Shown: piece by piece, positions 35,001 through 50,000 of the stretch
How positions within the stretch are numbered: the first letter of the stretch is position 1
How the letters are laid out: each line of letters starts with the position of its first letter
DNA from: Emiliania huxleyi CCMP1516
Lineage: Eukaryota; Haptophyta; Isochrysidales; Noelaerhabdaceae
Direction: 5' to 3'
NCBI RefSeq assembly: GCF_000372725.1
Contig: NW_005200298.1
Coordinates: 20,971-83,477, forward strand
DNA length: 62,507 nt
Notes under the pieces: generated by a model
What the model was told of the DNA's origin: nothing
The model's database searches: none
What the model saw: only the letters and a program-made list of their open reading frames with translations
Program-made: the position numbers and the translations under genes

Positions 35001-38000
35001 TCGGGCTGGTCGGGCTGTCGGGCTGTCAGCGCTGCTGTCAGGCCACTGTGTGCTGTCGGGCTGTCGGGCAGCTGTCAGGCTGTCACGTTAGGGCCTGACA
35101 GCGACGGGTCACCTCTGATGTCAGGCTCTGCTGTCAGGCTGTCAGATAAAGGGTGTGGACCGTGAGTTGAGGAAATCGGAGGACGCGACCCACTTCGCCA
35201 CAGACGGTCCCGCGCCTCGCCGCTATGACGGCGACACGGCCGCAGCTCGTGTGCGTGTCGCCGTCTTTGTCCGGAGTGAATACTCCAACGCGCTCGTCGG
35301 TGACGGTGTCCTCCAACCTGCGCCGCGCTCGGCGAGAACCTCGACAGCGCCTTCGATGGCATGCAGCTCTTTGCGCCTGAAGCTTGGAGAGCAGCTCCTC
35401 TGCTGCTCACACGCTCTGCACAGACGGCACAGCCTATTGTGCGGCTGCCACAGCTGTGACAGCGATGGGCTCGCCCTCACTGGCCCTCAGTCACTTGTGC
35501 TGCGGCTTGTGTGAGCGACACTGCTCGGCGACTGCCGGCACACTGTGAGACCATGGGTGTGAGGTAAACCCACTCTACCAGCGCTTTTGGTGTCACATCG
35601 GCCCTGAGGTCAGATCCTTCTACTCTCTTAGTGAGATCTGAGAAGACTTGTCTACTGGCTGGAGCCGAGCAGGAGGGCCCGGCGCACAACCCCTGGTCAA
35701 CTCACGGTCCACAGCACCCCGTACGTGCTGCGGTCAGGCAGGCTGTCAGAGAAAGTGTGCTGTCAACGCTGTTACATTAACACTGTTAGGCTGTCGGGCA
35801 CTGTCAGGCGCTGCGTCAAAGGTTTGCTGTCAGGCTGTCAGCCAGGGCTCAGTGTCTGTAGACTGTACCCACCCCACTGAAACCTCTCATATATGGCCAC
35901 CACTCAACGACATTCGACACAGAGTCCAGAGATGCGACTCATCGGCTAGCCTGCTCGCCCTGCAGCTCGCTGATGAGGCGCAACATCGCCGCGGTCAGGT
36001 CGGCGTGCGCCTATCCACACGCCGTCGCCAGCTGTTGAACGTGCAACCCGCCCACGCGTGAGCACGCACCTCCCTCGCACGCCTCGGGCGAGAGCGGCGG
36101 CCGCCGCAGCAGCCTCGCCGCGGCGTCGACGTACTCCGCGCTGCGCATCCCCGTTAGGACGACGTCGACGGCGGGGGCGTGCATCGCGTAGAGCAGCGCG
36201 ATGTCCTCGAGGGCGAGCGACGCCGCGTCGGGAAGGTGCGGCGCGAGCGCCTCGCGCGCGGTGTTTCGCACGAGCGCCGCCGCCGGAAGCGTCGGCCGCC
36301 CGTCCCGCAGCGTCAAGTGGCGCGCCTGTTCAGGCCAAAGACGTGAAGAGACGCTGTTCACAGCGTCCGCACCGTCCCGTGGCGTCAGGTGGCGCGCCGA
36401 GGTGAGGCCAAAGCCGCCGCCGAGCCCTTCGGCGGGCGGGATTGCGTGCAGCGGCCGGTGGCTCAGTACGGTGAAACCGCGCGCTCTCGCCTCTGCCACC
36501 GGGGCGGAGGCGCTGCCAGCGACGGCGTCGGGCTCAAGCAAGTTCACCGGGAGCTGCACCACGCTGCACCGATCCGCCGCCGCGCCGCAGCCCTCCTCGG
36601 CGGCGCGCACCACCTTCGCGAGCAGTCAGTCAGTCAGTGGGACACACGGTCCTAGCACGGACGACGGGGCACACGCACTCGCGGAACACAGGGCATTGCA
36701 CACGAGGCTGTTGTGTGCGTTCTCAGGGAAAGGCATCACCACAGACCTTCGCGAGCTCGACCGCCTAATGAAATTCAACCAACCGGCCACTCATCACTGG
36801 GTCAATTCGCCGCACCACCCGCGCGAGCATCGACCGCCTCCGCGTCGTTCGCGCGCCCGCTCACGCCGTACCGGCAGCCGACGAGGTTCGAGCTGACGCC
36901 GAAGCGACCGCCGTGGCACGCGGCCAGCGCGGCAAAGGCGTCTCCGAGGCGGGCGTAGAAGCCATCGTACAGGTCCTCGCATCGACCGCTGTCATCGGCT
37001 GCAACGGCAGCGGCGGAGGTGGCGGCGGCGGTATGGCGGCCTCGTGCGAGCTGGTCGGCGATAAAGAACTCTGCGGAATACAGCGGCCGAGATGACAGCC
37101 GAGGTGCAGCCGAGGTGCAGCCGAGGTGCAGCCGAGGTGTCATCTCGGCTGCATGTCGGACCGGGGTTGTGCAGCAGGACGACGTCGGGCGGCGATCCGA
37201 GCGCGGCCGACGAGCGCCACACACTGTGCTCGATGTACTCGGGCGAGATGCAGTGCCTGTGAGGTCGAGAGAGGGGTCGAAGTGTCGCGGAAGCGCCGCG
37301 TGAGCGAACTGGGCGGGCGGACCACGCGTCAGGAGAGAGCTTGAGGACGCCCGGCCACGGCCTCCCGCGCAGCTCCCGCTCCTGCACGGACGTTTTGCGA
37401 GATCCGCGGCGTCAGCGAGGCGGCCTCTCATGTTGTGCTGAAGCGGGCAGCACTCCACAGGCGCTCACCCGTGCGTCAGCCAGGTCGGCGCCCTGCAGGA
37501 CGCCAACCTTGGTGACCACCGTTAGCTCCCGCTCTTTCCCCCTGTGTTCGCGCCACTCACGCACGACTCTGCCCACAATCCGCTCGCTCTCGCCGTAGTT
37601 TGGCGAAGTGTCGATGAGTCCGCACACCCCGAGGTCAAGTGAGCGGCGGAGGGCGGAGGCGTGGGCTGCAGTCGAGATGCGGTGCGCGCCAAACCCCAGT
37701 CGTGGCGGCATCTTCGCGTCTGCCGAGCGTGCATGTGTTGCGCGCGCCAGGGCGTGCGGAGGTAAGCTGCAGCTTCAGCGAGCGTGAGATGAAAGATGGC
37801 CACAAGACTGCCGGCCGGCCTCCGCCCCGGTGCACTACTTGCGCGCCGGGAACGAGCGCCAGGTGCCCCTAGCTGGCTCGGGGGCGCGGGCGTGGCGCCC
37901 GCAGTCCTCCTTCTCTTTGTGGTCCTCGTCTCTTTTCTCTTTTCTGTGCTGGGGTGAGCACCCCGCATTTAACGAGCATGTATGCAGGCGACAATAGCCG

Positions 38001-41000
38001 GACACGGGAAGGGGGGGGGAGCCGATGCCGTTGGCGCCGCTGGCGGTGGCGTAAGCCGATGCCGCGGGACTAGCCGGTGGCGTGGGCAAACCCCCTCCTC
38101 ACTGAGAGTGCGACACAAAGACTCACATTCAGACAGGACACGGGAGGTTCACTGAGAGTGCGACACAAGACTCACATTCAAGCGGGAGGGGGGGGGGGGG
38201 GAGCCGATGCCGGTGGCGTTGGCGCCGATGGCGGTGGCGCAAGCCGATGCCGCTGGACTAGCCGGTGGCGTGGGCGAGCCCCCCTCTTCACTGAGAGCGC
38301 GTCTAGTGGTGCAGTGCCATGGCGTCGTTCACCCGCTGCAGGTTGCGGCGGGTGATCACCTTGGTGAGGTGGCGGCGCGCGCCCAAGCACTCCTGCGTGC
38401 GTGCCTGCACCGCCGGCGAGTCGAAGTTGCCGATGGACGAGTTGGCGGCGCGGAGGTTCTGCCGCACGGCGGCCGCGAGCTCCTGAAGGTTGGCCGGCAC
38501 GGCCTCGAGCTGCAGCACGGCGAGGGCGCCGTTGGTGGCCTCGTCAACCTCATCCGGCTCGCCGGCGGACTCCTGCTCGGAGCATAGAGCGAGGCTGAGA
38601 GGGCGGGGGGGCCAGGGGGGGGGGGGGGGGGGGAAGGGCATGCGAGTGCACACCTGTGAAGAGATGATGGACGCGGTGGCCTCGGTTGACTGCGAGGTCT
38701 CCAGGTCGGCCGGCGCGTCCCACAGGGTGAGGAGTCCGGTGCGGTTGGCGCCGTCCTCGAGGTGTACCATGAGATGCAGCCTGTCCTCCGCCCGCGAGAG
38801 GGCGACGTTGAAGATGCACCGCTCCTCGTCCGCCTCCCACGACCGCCACGGGTCGTCCTCGAGCCTGAGCCGGTCGGGCAGCGGCAGGTGGTCGGGCTGG
38901 AAGATGCATACGCGAGTCGCCTGCCGGCCCTTGTACCCGTGGATCGTGGAGACGACGAGCGTGTCCCCAGCGGCGGCGTCTTCTCACATCCAGGGCCGGG
39001 GAGCTGAGAAGCGCACCCAGCGGGCCGGATGATCGGGATCGGGTTGCGGGCAAGAGAGTCCTAGCCCCGGGGGTGCGCGTTCGCAGGGAAAGGGCCTTAA
39101 AGTAAACACGGGTCTCCGAGGGTTGGCTCGCGCTCCGGGTTTCCCCGAGCCTTTTGTAAAATTCTTTTCGTCTCGCGGTGTGCAAGGAGAAGTTGGCCCG
39201 GGCTCACATGCAGACTCGTGACGAGGCGGTCGGGCAGCGCGCCCGAGCCGCTGGCGTCCTCCTCCTCCTCCTCCTGGCTGCGTTTGCTGTATTTTACGCC
39301 GGCATTGGCGGACTCAGCGTCTCTCTCATCGCTTCCCGCTTTTCTGAGGCGACGGACACTCAGCCGATCGAGGAGTACTCCCTCACCGACCGCCGTCATG
39401 CTCCGCTTCCGAAGGGATGCCATCCGGTGCCGTGGTGGATGCAGACTCGGATCGATAAAGCAGTCAACGAGGCCATGGCGAAGCAGGTCCCTTCGCCGCC
39501 GTCACCCAACCGGGTGCGGCTGCCGGGTAAGATCCCGGTGCCGGGGCTGGAGCTGGTGCAGTTCGGCGCGATCACCACGCGCAAGAGCACGGAGGCGGTC
39601 GAGGTTGGCGCGTGCTGGGACGACGACGCGTCTCGCTGGCTCCAGATGTGGCCCGACCGGCTCACGATACGGTTGTACGCGATGCAGATCGGGCTCACCT
39701 CCTTAGAAGCGGAAGACGATTCCGCTGTATTCGTGCCCCTCGTGTCCACACGCTGCTCTGACTGCTCTGCGCGATACCGTACTCCCACCCTGAGGTTGGC
39801 GTGTTCAGCACGTAGGCTCACCTTTGCGTACGACCTGATGGAGTACAGCGCGCGGGTGGGCGGCGGCGAGGGAGAGATGGAGGCGTTCGGCTACCTCTTC
39901 CTCGACGTCGACCTCCACGGCCTCACGTCGAACCACACGCTCGCAGACTGCGACGGCCGCTTCTCCGTGACCGAGGTGACACTCTCTGGCGTCATCCGAA
40001 ACCACAAGGAGGGCGGCGAGTGGAGCGACGCGCTCGCATTGCTCACTTGCCACGGCCCGCCGCCTGCGGACTGGCGTGGCTCCTTCCCGCGCCCGCGTGG
40101 CATGCTCCACGACGTCAACGAGAGGCTTGGCAGGGAGCTGCCGGCCCTGCAGGACAGAGTGCGCAAGGCGCGCGCGCTATGCGTCCTCCTCTGTTTGCTG
40201 GTGCTGCTCGGGGCCTCGCTCGCCTGGCGGGCTGTGAACAGCGTCTCTTCACACCTCTCGCTGTGAACAGGTGCTGCTTGGCGCAGCCTTGCTGCACCTC
40301 TCTTGCACGCGCGTCGACTTCGACGGGCGCGAGCCGGGCAAGACCAGCCTTCGCGTCGTCCTCCAACGGTGGCTCACACCGCTCACCCACGCGCACCGGG
40401 CCGTGCACTTTGAATGCCGTGCCGGCTCCTGCCTCCTCGAGCGTGGAGTCGCGAGGGGCTAGCCTGGCCCTTGCCCCCCCACCTCGTGTGTGCGGAGAAG
40501 TTCACCGTACCTGCCCGCACCTTAGGTGGCAGGGTCGCACGCGCGGGCGACTCCTCGCCGCCCTCTGCTGGCTCGACTGCACGATGCTCGCGCTGCTGGC
40601 GCTGCTGCTCTGCACCGCCGTCGTGCTCGCGTCGCGTCGCGCCTTTGAGCAGCCGCAGATCGCGCCGCCGCCGCCGCCCTACACGTGCGATTGCTCGTGG
40701 ACGGAGACATACAGCTGCCCCGGCACGGCCTCGCCGCCGCCGCCGCCGCCGCCCGCGGCCTTCCGTTTCTCGCTCGACGAGGCGACGTGGCGCGACGCTT
40801 TCGGCGATGTGTCTGACCTCTTCCACCCGCACGCTACGCCGGACCACAGCCATTGCTTCGCCTTTTGCTGCCCGGGCGGTGCGCACACGCGCGGCTTTTG
40901 GAGCCTCGTCCCGAAGTCCTTCCGGACCGGGCTTCTGTTTGGAGGCGAGGGCGCCTGACGGATCGGGCGCGCCAGCCTGCGCCCACGCGGCCTTTGCCCA

Positions 41001-44000
41001 CTCTCTCGACGATTGATCGAGACACCTTCTCCCCTCTCCAGTCACTTCGTTGCCATACTTGAAAATTAATGTTTCGGCAACCCCCGCCCTCCTGATCTCG
41101 GCTGATCTCCGCCCCATCTCGGCTCATCTCGTGGTCGTGCAGGCTGCACCTGCAGGGAGCCTCCGCGCTCCGGCGAAGAAGGAAGATTTTTTGCAGCGGA
41201 TGTCAGAAAAAATTGCTTTTACTCTACCCCTGCGAAAGGCGAGGCTACTTGGCTACTCTCCCCCTCCCGTCGCTTGTCCCCCTTGGTGGCGCGCCTCTCC
41301 CCCAGCTCTCGGTAAAGCCGTGTATCTCGTACTGCACGAGGCTACCGTGGGCGGGCCCCGCCCATATCTCTGTGCGCACACCACCAAGCCCCGGGGGTCA
41401 GCCCCAGCCGCCGGCGTGACGCGTGAGGAGAGGGCACACACAAAAAGAGTTTGAGACACACCACCACACAATCACAAAGCGACACAACGGCCACTGCGAT
41501 TCGTGTGCTTACGTCGCCGGCTTGCACGTCGATGGCTCGCGCCCCACCTCGCTACCTCTTCTTGGACTTTGGCCTCGCCTTGTACTTGGCCCAGCACTCG
41601 CCGTGAACCTTGCCCCCGTCCGCCTCGTAGTATCTTCCGTCGAACTTGCCCTGCACCTTGGCGACTGGCTCGCCGCAGTGAAGGCACCTTGGCGCCGCGG
41701 CGACTTGATACGCCGCGTAGCACTCGCCGTGCACCTTCCCCTTGCCCTCCACCTCCATGAACCGCCCGTCAAACTTGCCCTCCACCTTGCACACCGGCGC
41801 GCCGCAGTGTATGCACTTGGGGGCGCTCGCCTGCTTGAAGGCGGCGTAGCACTCCGCGTGGCACTTGCCGCCTTCGACGAGGTTGTAGGGTAAGGGTTAG
41901 GGGGAGGGGGAGGCTTAGGGTATTGGTGGCACTGCGGCGCGCCCTCGACGTTGTAGAACTTGCCCGAGAACTTCCCCTCGACCTTGCTCACGGGCGCACC
42001 GCAGTGGACGCAGCCCTCGGCGCTCGACTGCTGGAACGCCTTGCTGCACTCGCTGTGCACGTACTTTGCGTTCAGCCCGCTGCCAAATGCGACCCACGGC
42101 AGCTTGACCAGCTTGCCGCACTGTGGACAGTTTGGCCGCGGCTCGGTCGGCACCGGGATCAGCTTTGACGGCCCGAGCGTGCAGATCTGCATATGGTACG
42201 TCTTTGGCTCGGCGATGCTCGGGCCGCTGCCGCCGGCACCGTTCTCGCCCATCAGGGCTGGCACGATGACGGCGCCGCCCCCTCGCGTGGTCGCCTGCGC
42301 AGCAAGTGTCCGAGAAGGGTCGCGGCGAGGGCCGTGAGATGAGGGCGCGCCACGTACCCTAGTCGAGCGGCGAGGGGCGGCTAGCACGGTGGCGAGGTCG
42401 ACGGCGGTGAGGGGCGCGGCGGGAAGGATGGCGGGGCGGGCGGGCGGGCGGGTGGGGGGTGGGGGCGAGGGGTGCCTCGACGGCGGAAAAGCGGCCGAGG
42501 CGGAAGACGGGCTCCTGCAGGCGCTCCCCGAACTTGAGCACGCGCTTTCCGACCGCCTCCGTCGGCGGGCCCTCCATCAGCATCGGCGCAATGGCGAGCG
42601 AGACCTTGTGGTCTCGCGTGCCTCGCGCCGTCTGCAGACAAACCACCATGCGGGACCCTGCGGCCACCTGTGAGCGCGTGGCCCGGCTGAGGGAAGGGGC
42701 GGTGGTGGCGGCGGGGGAAGCGGGGGGGGGGGGGAGGGTTGCAGGGTCGGTGCGTTGCGCCTGCAGGTGGTACTGCGGGAACAGATGCCACTGGCCCGTC
42801 TCGGTGCTCTCGGGTTGCCACTCCCCCACCACGGCGTGCACCGTCCACTCGGGCAGCAGCTCGAGGTGTCGGCAGCACTCGAGGCGGTGGAAGTTGGCTT
42901 GCCAGTCGGCGACGGTCATCCACCACGTCCCGTCGGACACCTGCTGCCCCGTGCCGACGTTCCTTCCGAGCAGACGCTGCGACTCGGGCGCGACGCGTGT
43001 CCAGGACGAGTCGGCGTCGGACCAGGCGCCGTCCCACTCTAGACCTCGCCCCCACGGGTTGCGCACCTGCACCAGCTTCGCCGACTTGCCACCGACGAGC
43101 CTCACCTCGAGCGCGCGCAGGATGCCATACGCGTGGTTCGGGATGATGCCACGCCGGATGGCGTCAGCCTGGCGCGAGCAGCAAACTACCGCACCCTCGT
43201 CGAGCAGTGAGTTCAGCAGCGTCCACGCCTCCTCGGCCGCACCAGAGCCCTTGAACCGCGGCTCCGCTTGTTCGCCTCCAATGCCGATGCGCGAGGGGAG
43301 GCCGCCGGTCAGGTCCTGGAGCGCCTCGGCCTCGGAGCCGCCGATAATCGCGCTGAAGGACCCGTAGAGCTTTGCGTACGCCTTCTCCGCCAGCATGACC
43401 CAGATCTCGACAGTGCCACTCTTGACGGCAGAGCGGGCAAACGCCTGCCAGAGGGGCGACGGCGGACAGCGGCGGGGTCAGAGCGCAAGGGAGAGAGCCT
43501 AGGAGAGCGCGGGGCGGGTGGCTGCAGCCGCAGAAAGGGCGCAGAGGTGGCAGGGGCTTCGCTGGCGTGGAGAGCGACTGTTGCGTGGAAATCGGGCGGA
43601 CGCGGGCGGGCGGCGGTGCGAGCGCCGGCTGGCCCTTTGCGTCGCACGGCAGGAAGTCGTCGATCACGACCGTGCGCCACTCTCCGCCGCGGCAGACGCG
43701 CACCTGTGCACCCACGGGCCGTGGGCGTCGGCGTCCGCATGGCACAGGGCTGCGCTCGCTCGCGCGGCAGACGACGGGCGCACCGCGTACAGCCCCTCGC
43801 CAGTGTACTGCTGCTCCGACTCGGGGTGGTCACCATCCTTGTCGAGGATGAGGTCCTGCATGAGGAGACGAGGACGTGTCTTGCATGTGTGTCTCGTGTC
43901 GCTCTGTGTGGCCGTCTCCTCTTCTCGCTTGCGTCCCACCCGGTGTCCAGTCCAGTCGCTGCCCTGATTGTTCTTCACCTCTCTACCCACCTGCCTTCCT

Positions 44001-47000
44001 GGGTCTACGAGGACTCAGGCTGCCGGCGCCATCCACCCTCCGCTTTGGACTGTAGCGGGGTGGTGGCGCCTCGCACCCCCACGTAGAGGGCCATGTCTAG
44101 CATAGTTGTTGCATAGCATAAGTGCGGTCCTGCGGCAGGTCGGGGAAGACGTCGAGGATGCGCTCCTCGCGAATGCCCAGCGTCGAGAGCGCGCCCAGCA
44201 GGTAGCAGTCGCCCAGCTCGCCCTGCTCGACATCTGCCGGGTCGACGAACGTGCCGTCCTCGCCGCGCTGGAAGAGCGCGATGTGGTAGGCCGCAAAGTG
44301 GATGGCGCACCGGCAGGTGACCCTGGGGACGTAGCCCGGCCTCCGGTCCCAACTCGGCCGCACCTCGATCTTCTCGATGTCGCAGCCGCCGTGCTTGGCG
44401 CGCGTCTGGGACGCCCACTTTTGCAGCCACTCACCCATCCCCTCTGTGGCGGCGAGCTCGGCCGTGGGAAGGCTCGGCCTGGGGAGCTGCCGCGCCTGGC
44501 CGCTCGAGACGAGGCTCATGCGGCGTTCAGGCTTCGATGGCGCCACCGCCTCGCCGGTCACGGCCTGCATGACGATTCGCGTCACGTGCCCCTTGAACTC
44601 GTCCGCCTCGTCGGCCGGCTCGCCCTTGGAGCCCTCAAAGCCGCGCTGGCTCAGGTTGGGATCGCCGCCGCACAGCTTGCGCTCGTCATCGTCGTAGAAG
44701 GCGAGCTCGACGTACTCGGTTGTCGGACCAAAAATGTCGGACACACGCCGCCACGAGCTCACTTTTCCCGCCCGAAGGACGTCTTCGCCAAGAGAGGCGT
44801 CGTCGGCAGGGAAGTCGTGATCGGTGAATTGGCCGCCCTTCTTTCGCTGCCAGCGAAGCAGCTCGATCCAGTCGCCCTCGTCGTTGGACTGTGTCGGCAT
44901 CTCGAAAGGGAGCCGGGCGACGGAAGAAGAGCTTGAGCTTCAATCGCACAAGCAAGCCGCCGAACCGAGCGAGGAAGGGAACGGTTGGAGCCCTGTTCAC
45001 GCGCGCGCGAGAGTGCACACAGGGTTGCCAGGTGAGAGCGAATGGCGCGGTTCACGCCTCGCACACCAGAGAGAGAGATGCGCTCTGCGTGGTGGGACAT
45101 ATTTGTTCTTGTATGTGCGTGTGGGGTGTGTTTGTGCGGGGCGGCCAAGGGCGGGGGCGCGCAGGGCAAAGGCTCGACGGTCACCCGCTCGTCGAGGTCG
45201 GATGTTAAAAATGAACTCGGGGGCACGGGGCGCGGCACAAACCAGGCACAAACGGGAGGAGAAAGAAATCTCTCTTGCTCTCTCTCTCAAACGGGAGGAA
45301 GAGAAGAGCAAACGGGGCACAAACGCCAGACTACAAACACGGGGAGGCACGTAGTGTCGCAAGGGAGTCTAGGCGACGGTGGCGTCCTCCGACGCCGCGG
45401 CGAGCCTGAGCTCGGTCGCAATCTCATCCGCCGCCGCGCGAGCTGGAGCGAATGACATGCGCTGGGCTGCAGCGACAGCCACGACCGCGTCGTTTCTTCC
45501 CTCCGAGGTAGAGCGTCCTGGCCTTCCCAGTCGGTAACCTTTCTCTTTTTCTCGCGATGTCCACCCCTCCGCGCCGCTCGCGCCGACTCGCCGCCGCCGC
45601 CTCCCCCACTCCCTCGCCCGACACGCCGCCGCCCGCCCGCCTGCTCGACCTCCCCAGGGAGCTCCTCGTCCGCGCCCTCTCTCACTGCAGCCCCGGCGAC
45701 ATCGCTCGCTTCGCGGCCGTCTCGCTCCTCTTTCACGCCTCGCTTGTGGTGGAGGGCATCCGCTTGTGGGCGCAAGAGCGCGGCTTCGAGCTGCCGGCGC
45801 AGCCAGAGGGCGAGAGCTGCACCGTGCGGCGGCTGTGCTATTCGGCGCTGCTGCGCGAGTCCAACACGCCGGCGAGGGCGGCGGCAGGCGAACGGCACAG
45901 CGTCTTCATTGACGGCGAGGGGCGGCTCTCTTCGTGTGGCTCAACGGAAGAGGACTTCCCAGCCGCCCTCGGTCAGGGCGAGGGCGTGACACAGCTCCGC
46001 ACGCCGACCCGTTTCCCGTCGACGCTGGGCGGCGAGCGCGCCGTGAGCGTGTCAGCTGGAGATATGCACAGCCTGGCCCTCACCGCCAGCGGAGCTGTCT
46101 GGAGCTGGGGCGAACTTGTCCTGTTGGGCCACAGCGACGAGCAGCAGGACCAGCCGCTGCCCAAGAAGGTCGAAGCCTTTGCTGGCCAGCGCGTCGTCGC
46201 GGTGTCGGCAGCAACTGGCCACAGCCTCGCCCTCGCCGCCGACGGTGCCGTCTGGAGCTGGGGCTTGGGAACCTCAGGCGAGCTGGGCCACGGCAACCAG
46301 CAGGAGCAGCGGCTGCCCGAGAAGATCGAGGCCTTCGTTGGCAAGCGCGTCGTCGCAATTTCGGCTGGAGGCTGCCACAGCCTCGCCCTCACCGCCGACG
46401 GAGCTGTCTGGAGCTGGGGCCATGGAGGCGACGGCCAGTTGGGCCACGGCGACCAGCAGAGCCAGCTGCTGCCGAAGAAGGTCGAGGCCTTTGTTGGGCC
46501 GCGTGTCCTCGCTGTTTCGGCTGGAACCTTACATAGCTTCGCCATCACCGCCGACGGCGCCGTCTGGAGTTGGGGCTTGGGAGGCTTTGGCAAGTTGGGC
46601 CACGGCGACCAACAGGATCTGCTGCTGCCCAAGAAGGTCGAGGCCTTGGCTGGCCAGCGCGTCATCGCTGTGTCGGCTGGACTCGGCCACAGCCTCGCCC
46701 TCACCGCCGACGGCGCCCTCTGGAGCTGGGGCAATGGAGCCTATGGCAAGCTGGGCCACGGCGACACGCAGAACCAGCTGCTGCCGAGGAAGGTCGAGGC
46801 CTTTGCTGACCAGCGCGTCGTCGCCGTGTCGGCAGGAGACTATGCCCACAGCCTCGCCATCACCGCCGACGGCGCTGTCTGGAGCTGGGGCCAGGGCGGA
46901 AGCGGCTGCCTAGGCCACGGCGATCTGTCGGACCAAATGTTGCCCAAGAAGATTGCGGCGTGGGCGTGACTGATCTCGCACGTGTCGCTGTGGGAAAGAT

Positions 47001-50000
47001 GATTGATCCGGCTCTGACCTCTGTCTTATGCGCTCGACCTCGCGGCGCTACGATGGCATGCTTCTTTCTCGGGCGCACCGTAAGGTTTTTGTAACTGACA
47101 AAGCGGTAGCGGCACCTGTAGTCGTAGGCGACCGGACTTATATCTCCTCGAACGAGAAAGAAGGGCCGAGTCCCGAGAGATATACGGCTCTTATCCCGCG
47201 TTCACTTAGAGAAAGTTTGCTAGGGACACTGTGCGAGCCCGCAGTGTGCCCCCAGCCCTTTCCACGGGTCCCTGTCGCGGTCTGTGATTATGCCTGGGTG
47301 TGCGGCAGCCCTGGCAAGCTCGACGAGCTGTTGCATCCACCCACTTTTGCATCGGCAGCACTCCTCGCCGATGACCCAGCCGAGTGAGCGTTGACGGCGG
47401 GTTGGAAGTTGGATGCTTGACACAGCAGGCCGCTGCGATGAATTATGAGTGTCGCCTATTGCCCTGGCAACGGTGGGTACAGGGATTATTAACGGCTCGC
47501 TCGACGGTGGCTGCCACACCGGCCACAGCTCCAGGCAGTGGCGTTGCGCAGCATTGTGCTTCTGGTTTGCGGCTGCTGAGCTGTGTCCTCGGCCTCCCTG
47601 GCGAATTGTGGTGCTACGTGGCTTACTCTCCCCGGCAAAACGAGAGCGGCTGCAGGCGCAACCTTCCCATCGTGTCCTCTTGCTCAGAATGGTGGGTCTC
47701 CGGCTTTGTGCTGGCTGCGCTGGCCGGCTGACGGACCTCGGCTAAACCCGTACCGCCATGGCGGCTGTGGCGCGCCTGGCGGCGGCCACGGCTGCGGTTG
47801 TGTGCTGAATCTGAGCCTTCCATTCTACACCCGCACTGCATATCGGCTGGCACCTGCCACTCGTGGTCTGCAACTGTGTGACGTGCGTCTGCTGGCTCAT
47901 CCCGGCGGCGTTGCTGGGCAAGCTGAAGCGGCGCGCGAAGAACGACGGTGGCATTCTTCGCATGTCCCAGATCTTGCTAGGCGCGTCCCTCTGCGACTTG
48001 GGCGTCTGGCTAGCCAAGCAGGAGCTGGGCGATGCAGATGAGCGGGCTCGCTCGAACCTCGCGCCTCACTGGATGTCGCGCAAGCTGCAGCGGCGTGCTC
48101 GGCCTCTGCCTGGGCTGTTTCCTGTCTCCCACCACGATCAAGAACTTCAAGACGGAGTTGAACAAGCGTGAGCGGCTGCGGCTTTGCCTCCCTCCTGGTG
48201 GCAGGAGCAACTGCGCCGGCTGCATGCGGCAGTGTGAGGAGGTGCCCGGCTCTCTGAAGGAGACGCCAGGCGGACACGCACAACGGTGGCTGCCCGGCGG
48301 CGCGCGAGTCCCTCAGCCGGCCTTGGGCTGCGTCGCGTGCAAGGTCAATCTCTGTGTGAAGTGCAGGAAGCCTGTGGCAGAGGGAGGCTGGGACCATGTC
48401 GGCTATTGTGACAGCATGCTCCCTCCGGTCTCTGGATGATTGTGTGTCCGCGCAGCCCGAGAGAGCTGTCAGAGGGGCTGGCCCGGAGCCTTCTCGTGTC
48501 GGGCGGGTGGCTTCTTCTTGAGCCACCTTACCTCTGTGTGAACTCAACAGCATCAAATTACACAGACCAATGCTCCCCAGTAGCCCCAGATGCCTCGGGG
48601 TGCTCTGAAACACTTGCGGTGGAAGGGAGGGTGAGGCGTCGAGGCAAGCTCGTGGGGGCCTCCCCGTGGGTATTTAACCCTTGGTGACGGCGGCCTCCAT
48701 GGGCCACCCTATCGCTCTGTGTTTGCACCAGCAGCCAGGCCAACACCCTCATACCCACTAGGGTGGTCCTGAACACTCTAGGGGAGCGCTAGAACACTTG
48801 GCGCCAGAGGGAGGGTGAGGGAGGGTTAAGTGAACGAGGGAGGGTTAAGATAAAAAGTAACTAGTAAGCACACTCAGCTCACATTCACAACTGACCCCCA
48901 CACGCCGCGCCCCCGGGCTCTTACAGTACACAGACACTTGTCGTGCAGCTCCTATCATTTGCTGCAGCCGCACTCGCGCACATCGGCGGCTTGGCAATGC
49001 GGCCGCGGGCGGAGGTGCGGGCCCCACGACCACCTCGTCCTCGATTGTGAGGTCTGCCAGGTGCCAGCAGGCCAGCACTTGGTTGGGCGGTGCGAGAATC
49101 GTCAATCGAAATATTCTCTCCGCAACTCCGGCGGCCAATTAACAGAATAAACGACGTGGGTGGGATCCCTTCCCACAGAGTCTGCGTGCAGTCTCGGCGC
49201 TGCGCGGTGCGTGCGCCCCAGCGGGGCCGCAACCCGGCCGCCCCACTCCCGCACGGCGGGCGCACACCGCACACAATATAGCATGGTTCACGTATGGGGG
49301 AGCAGGTAGAGATGCGTACGAGGAGGGAGGAGGGCGGGAAGAGGCAGCCAGCGAGGAGGGAGGAAGGCGGGAAGAGGGCAGCTAGCCACCAGCGCTCTGT
49401 GCGGACGCAGACTCCTCGGGCGCACCGCCGCCCGCCGGCGTGGCCGCCACCAGGCGTTTGGCGGCGCGCCTACTGGCCCTTCTTGGGGTCCTCCTTCTTG
49501 GCGGTGAGCAACTGCTCGAAGTACTTCCACAGGACGCTGAAGAGCATCGCCGAGACGCCGTTCGTGAGGAGCCTAGGGCGTGAAGACGCCAGCCTCGGGG
49601 CGGGAGGACGGCCTCGTGCAGCGTACTCAGAGCAGTGCGTGAACACGAGGGGTGCGAGGACAGCGAATACGACATGAGGGCGGACGACAGTTGAGCGCGT
49701 GTCCTCTCGAGTGCTGGTTGGGAGACATGAATACGTCTCCCGCTTCTAGGGCGAGAGGAGCTTGGTGCCGAGGCCGCGCAGGAAAAGGCCCTGCACACCG
49801 TCCTCGGCGATGATGGCCGAGATGGTGGCCATGTACGTAAGCGCCTGCCCACGCCGAGCCCGCGGGGTGTGAGCCGACAGGCGCCGTGNNNNNNNNNNNN
49901 NNNNNNNNNNNNNNNNNNNNNNNNNNNNNNNNNNNNNNNNNNNNNNNNNNNNNNNNNNNNNNNNNNNNNNNNNNNNNNNNNNNNNNNNNNNNNNNNNNNN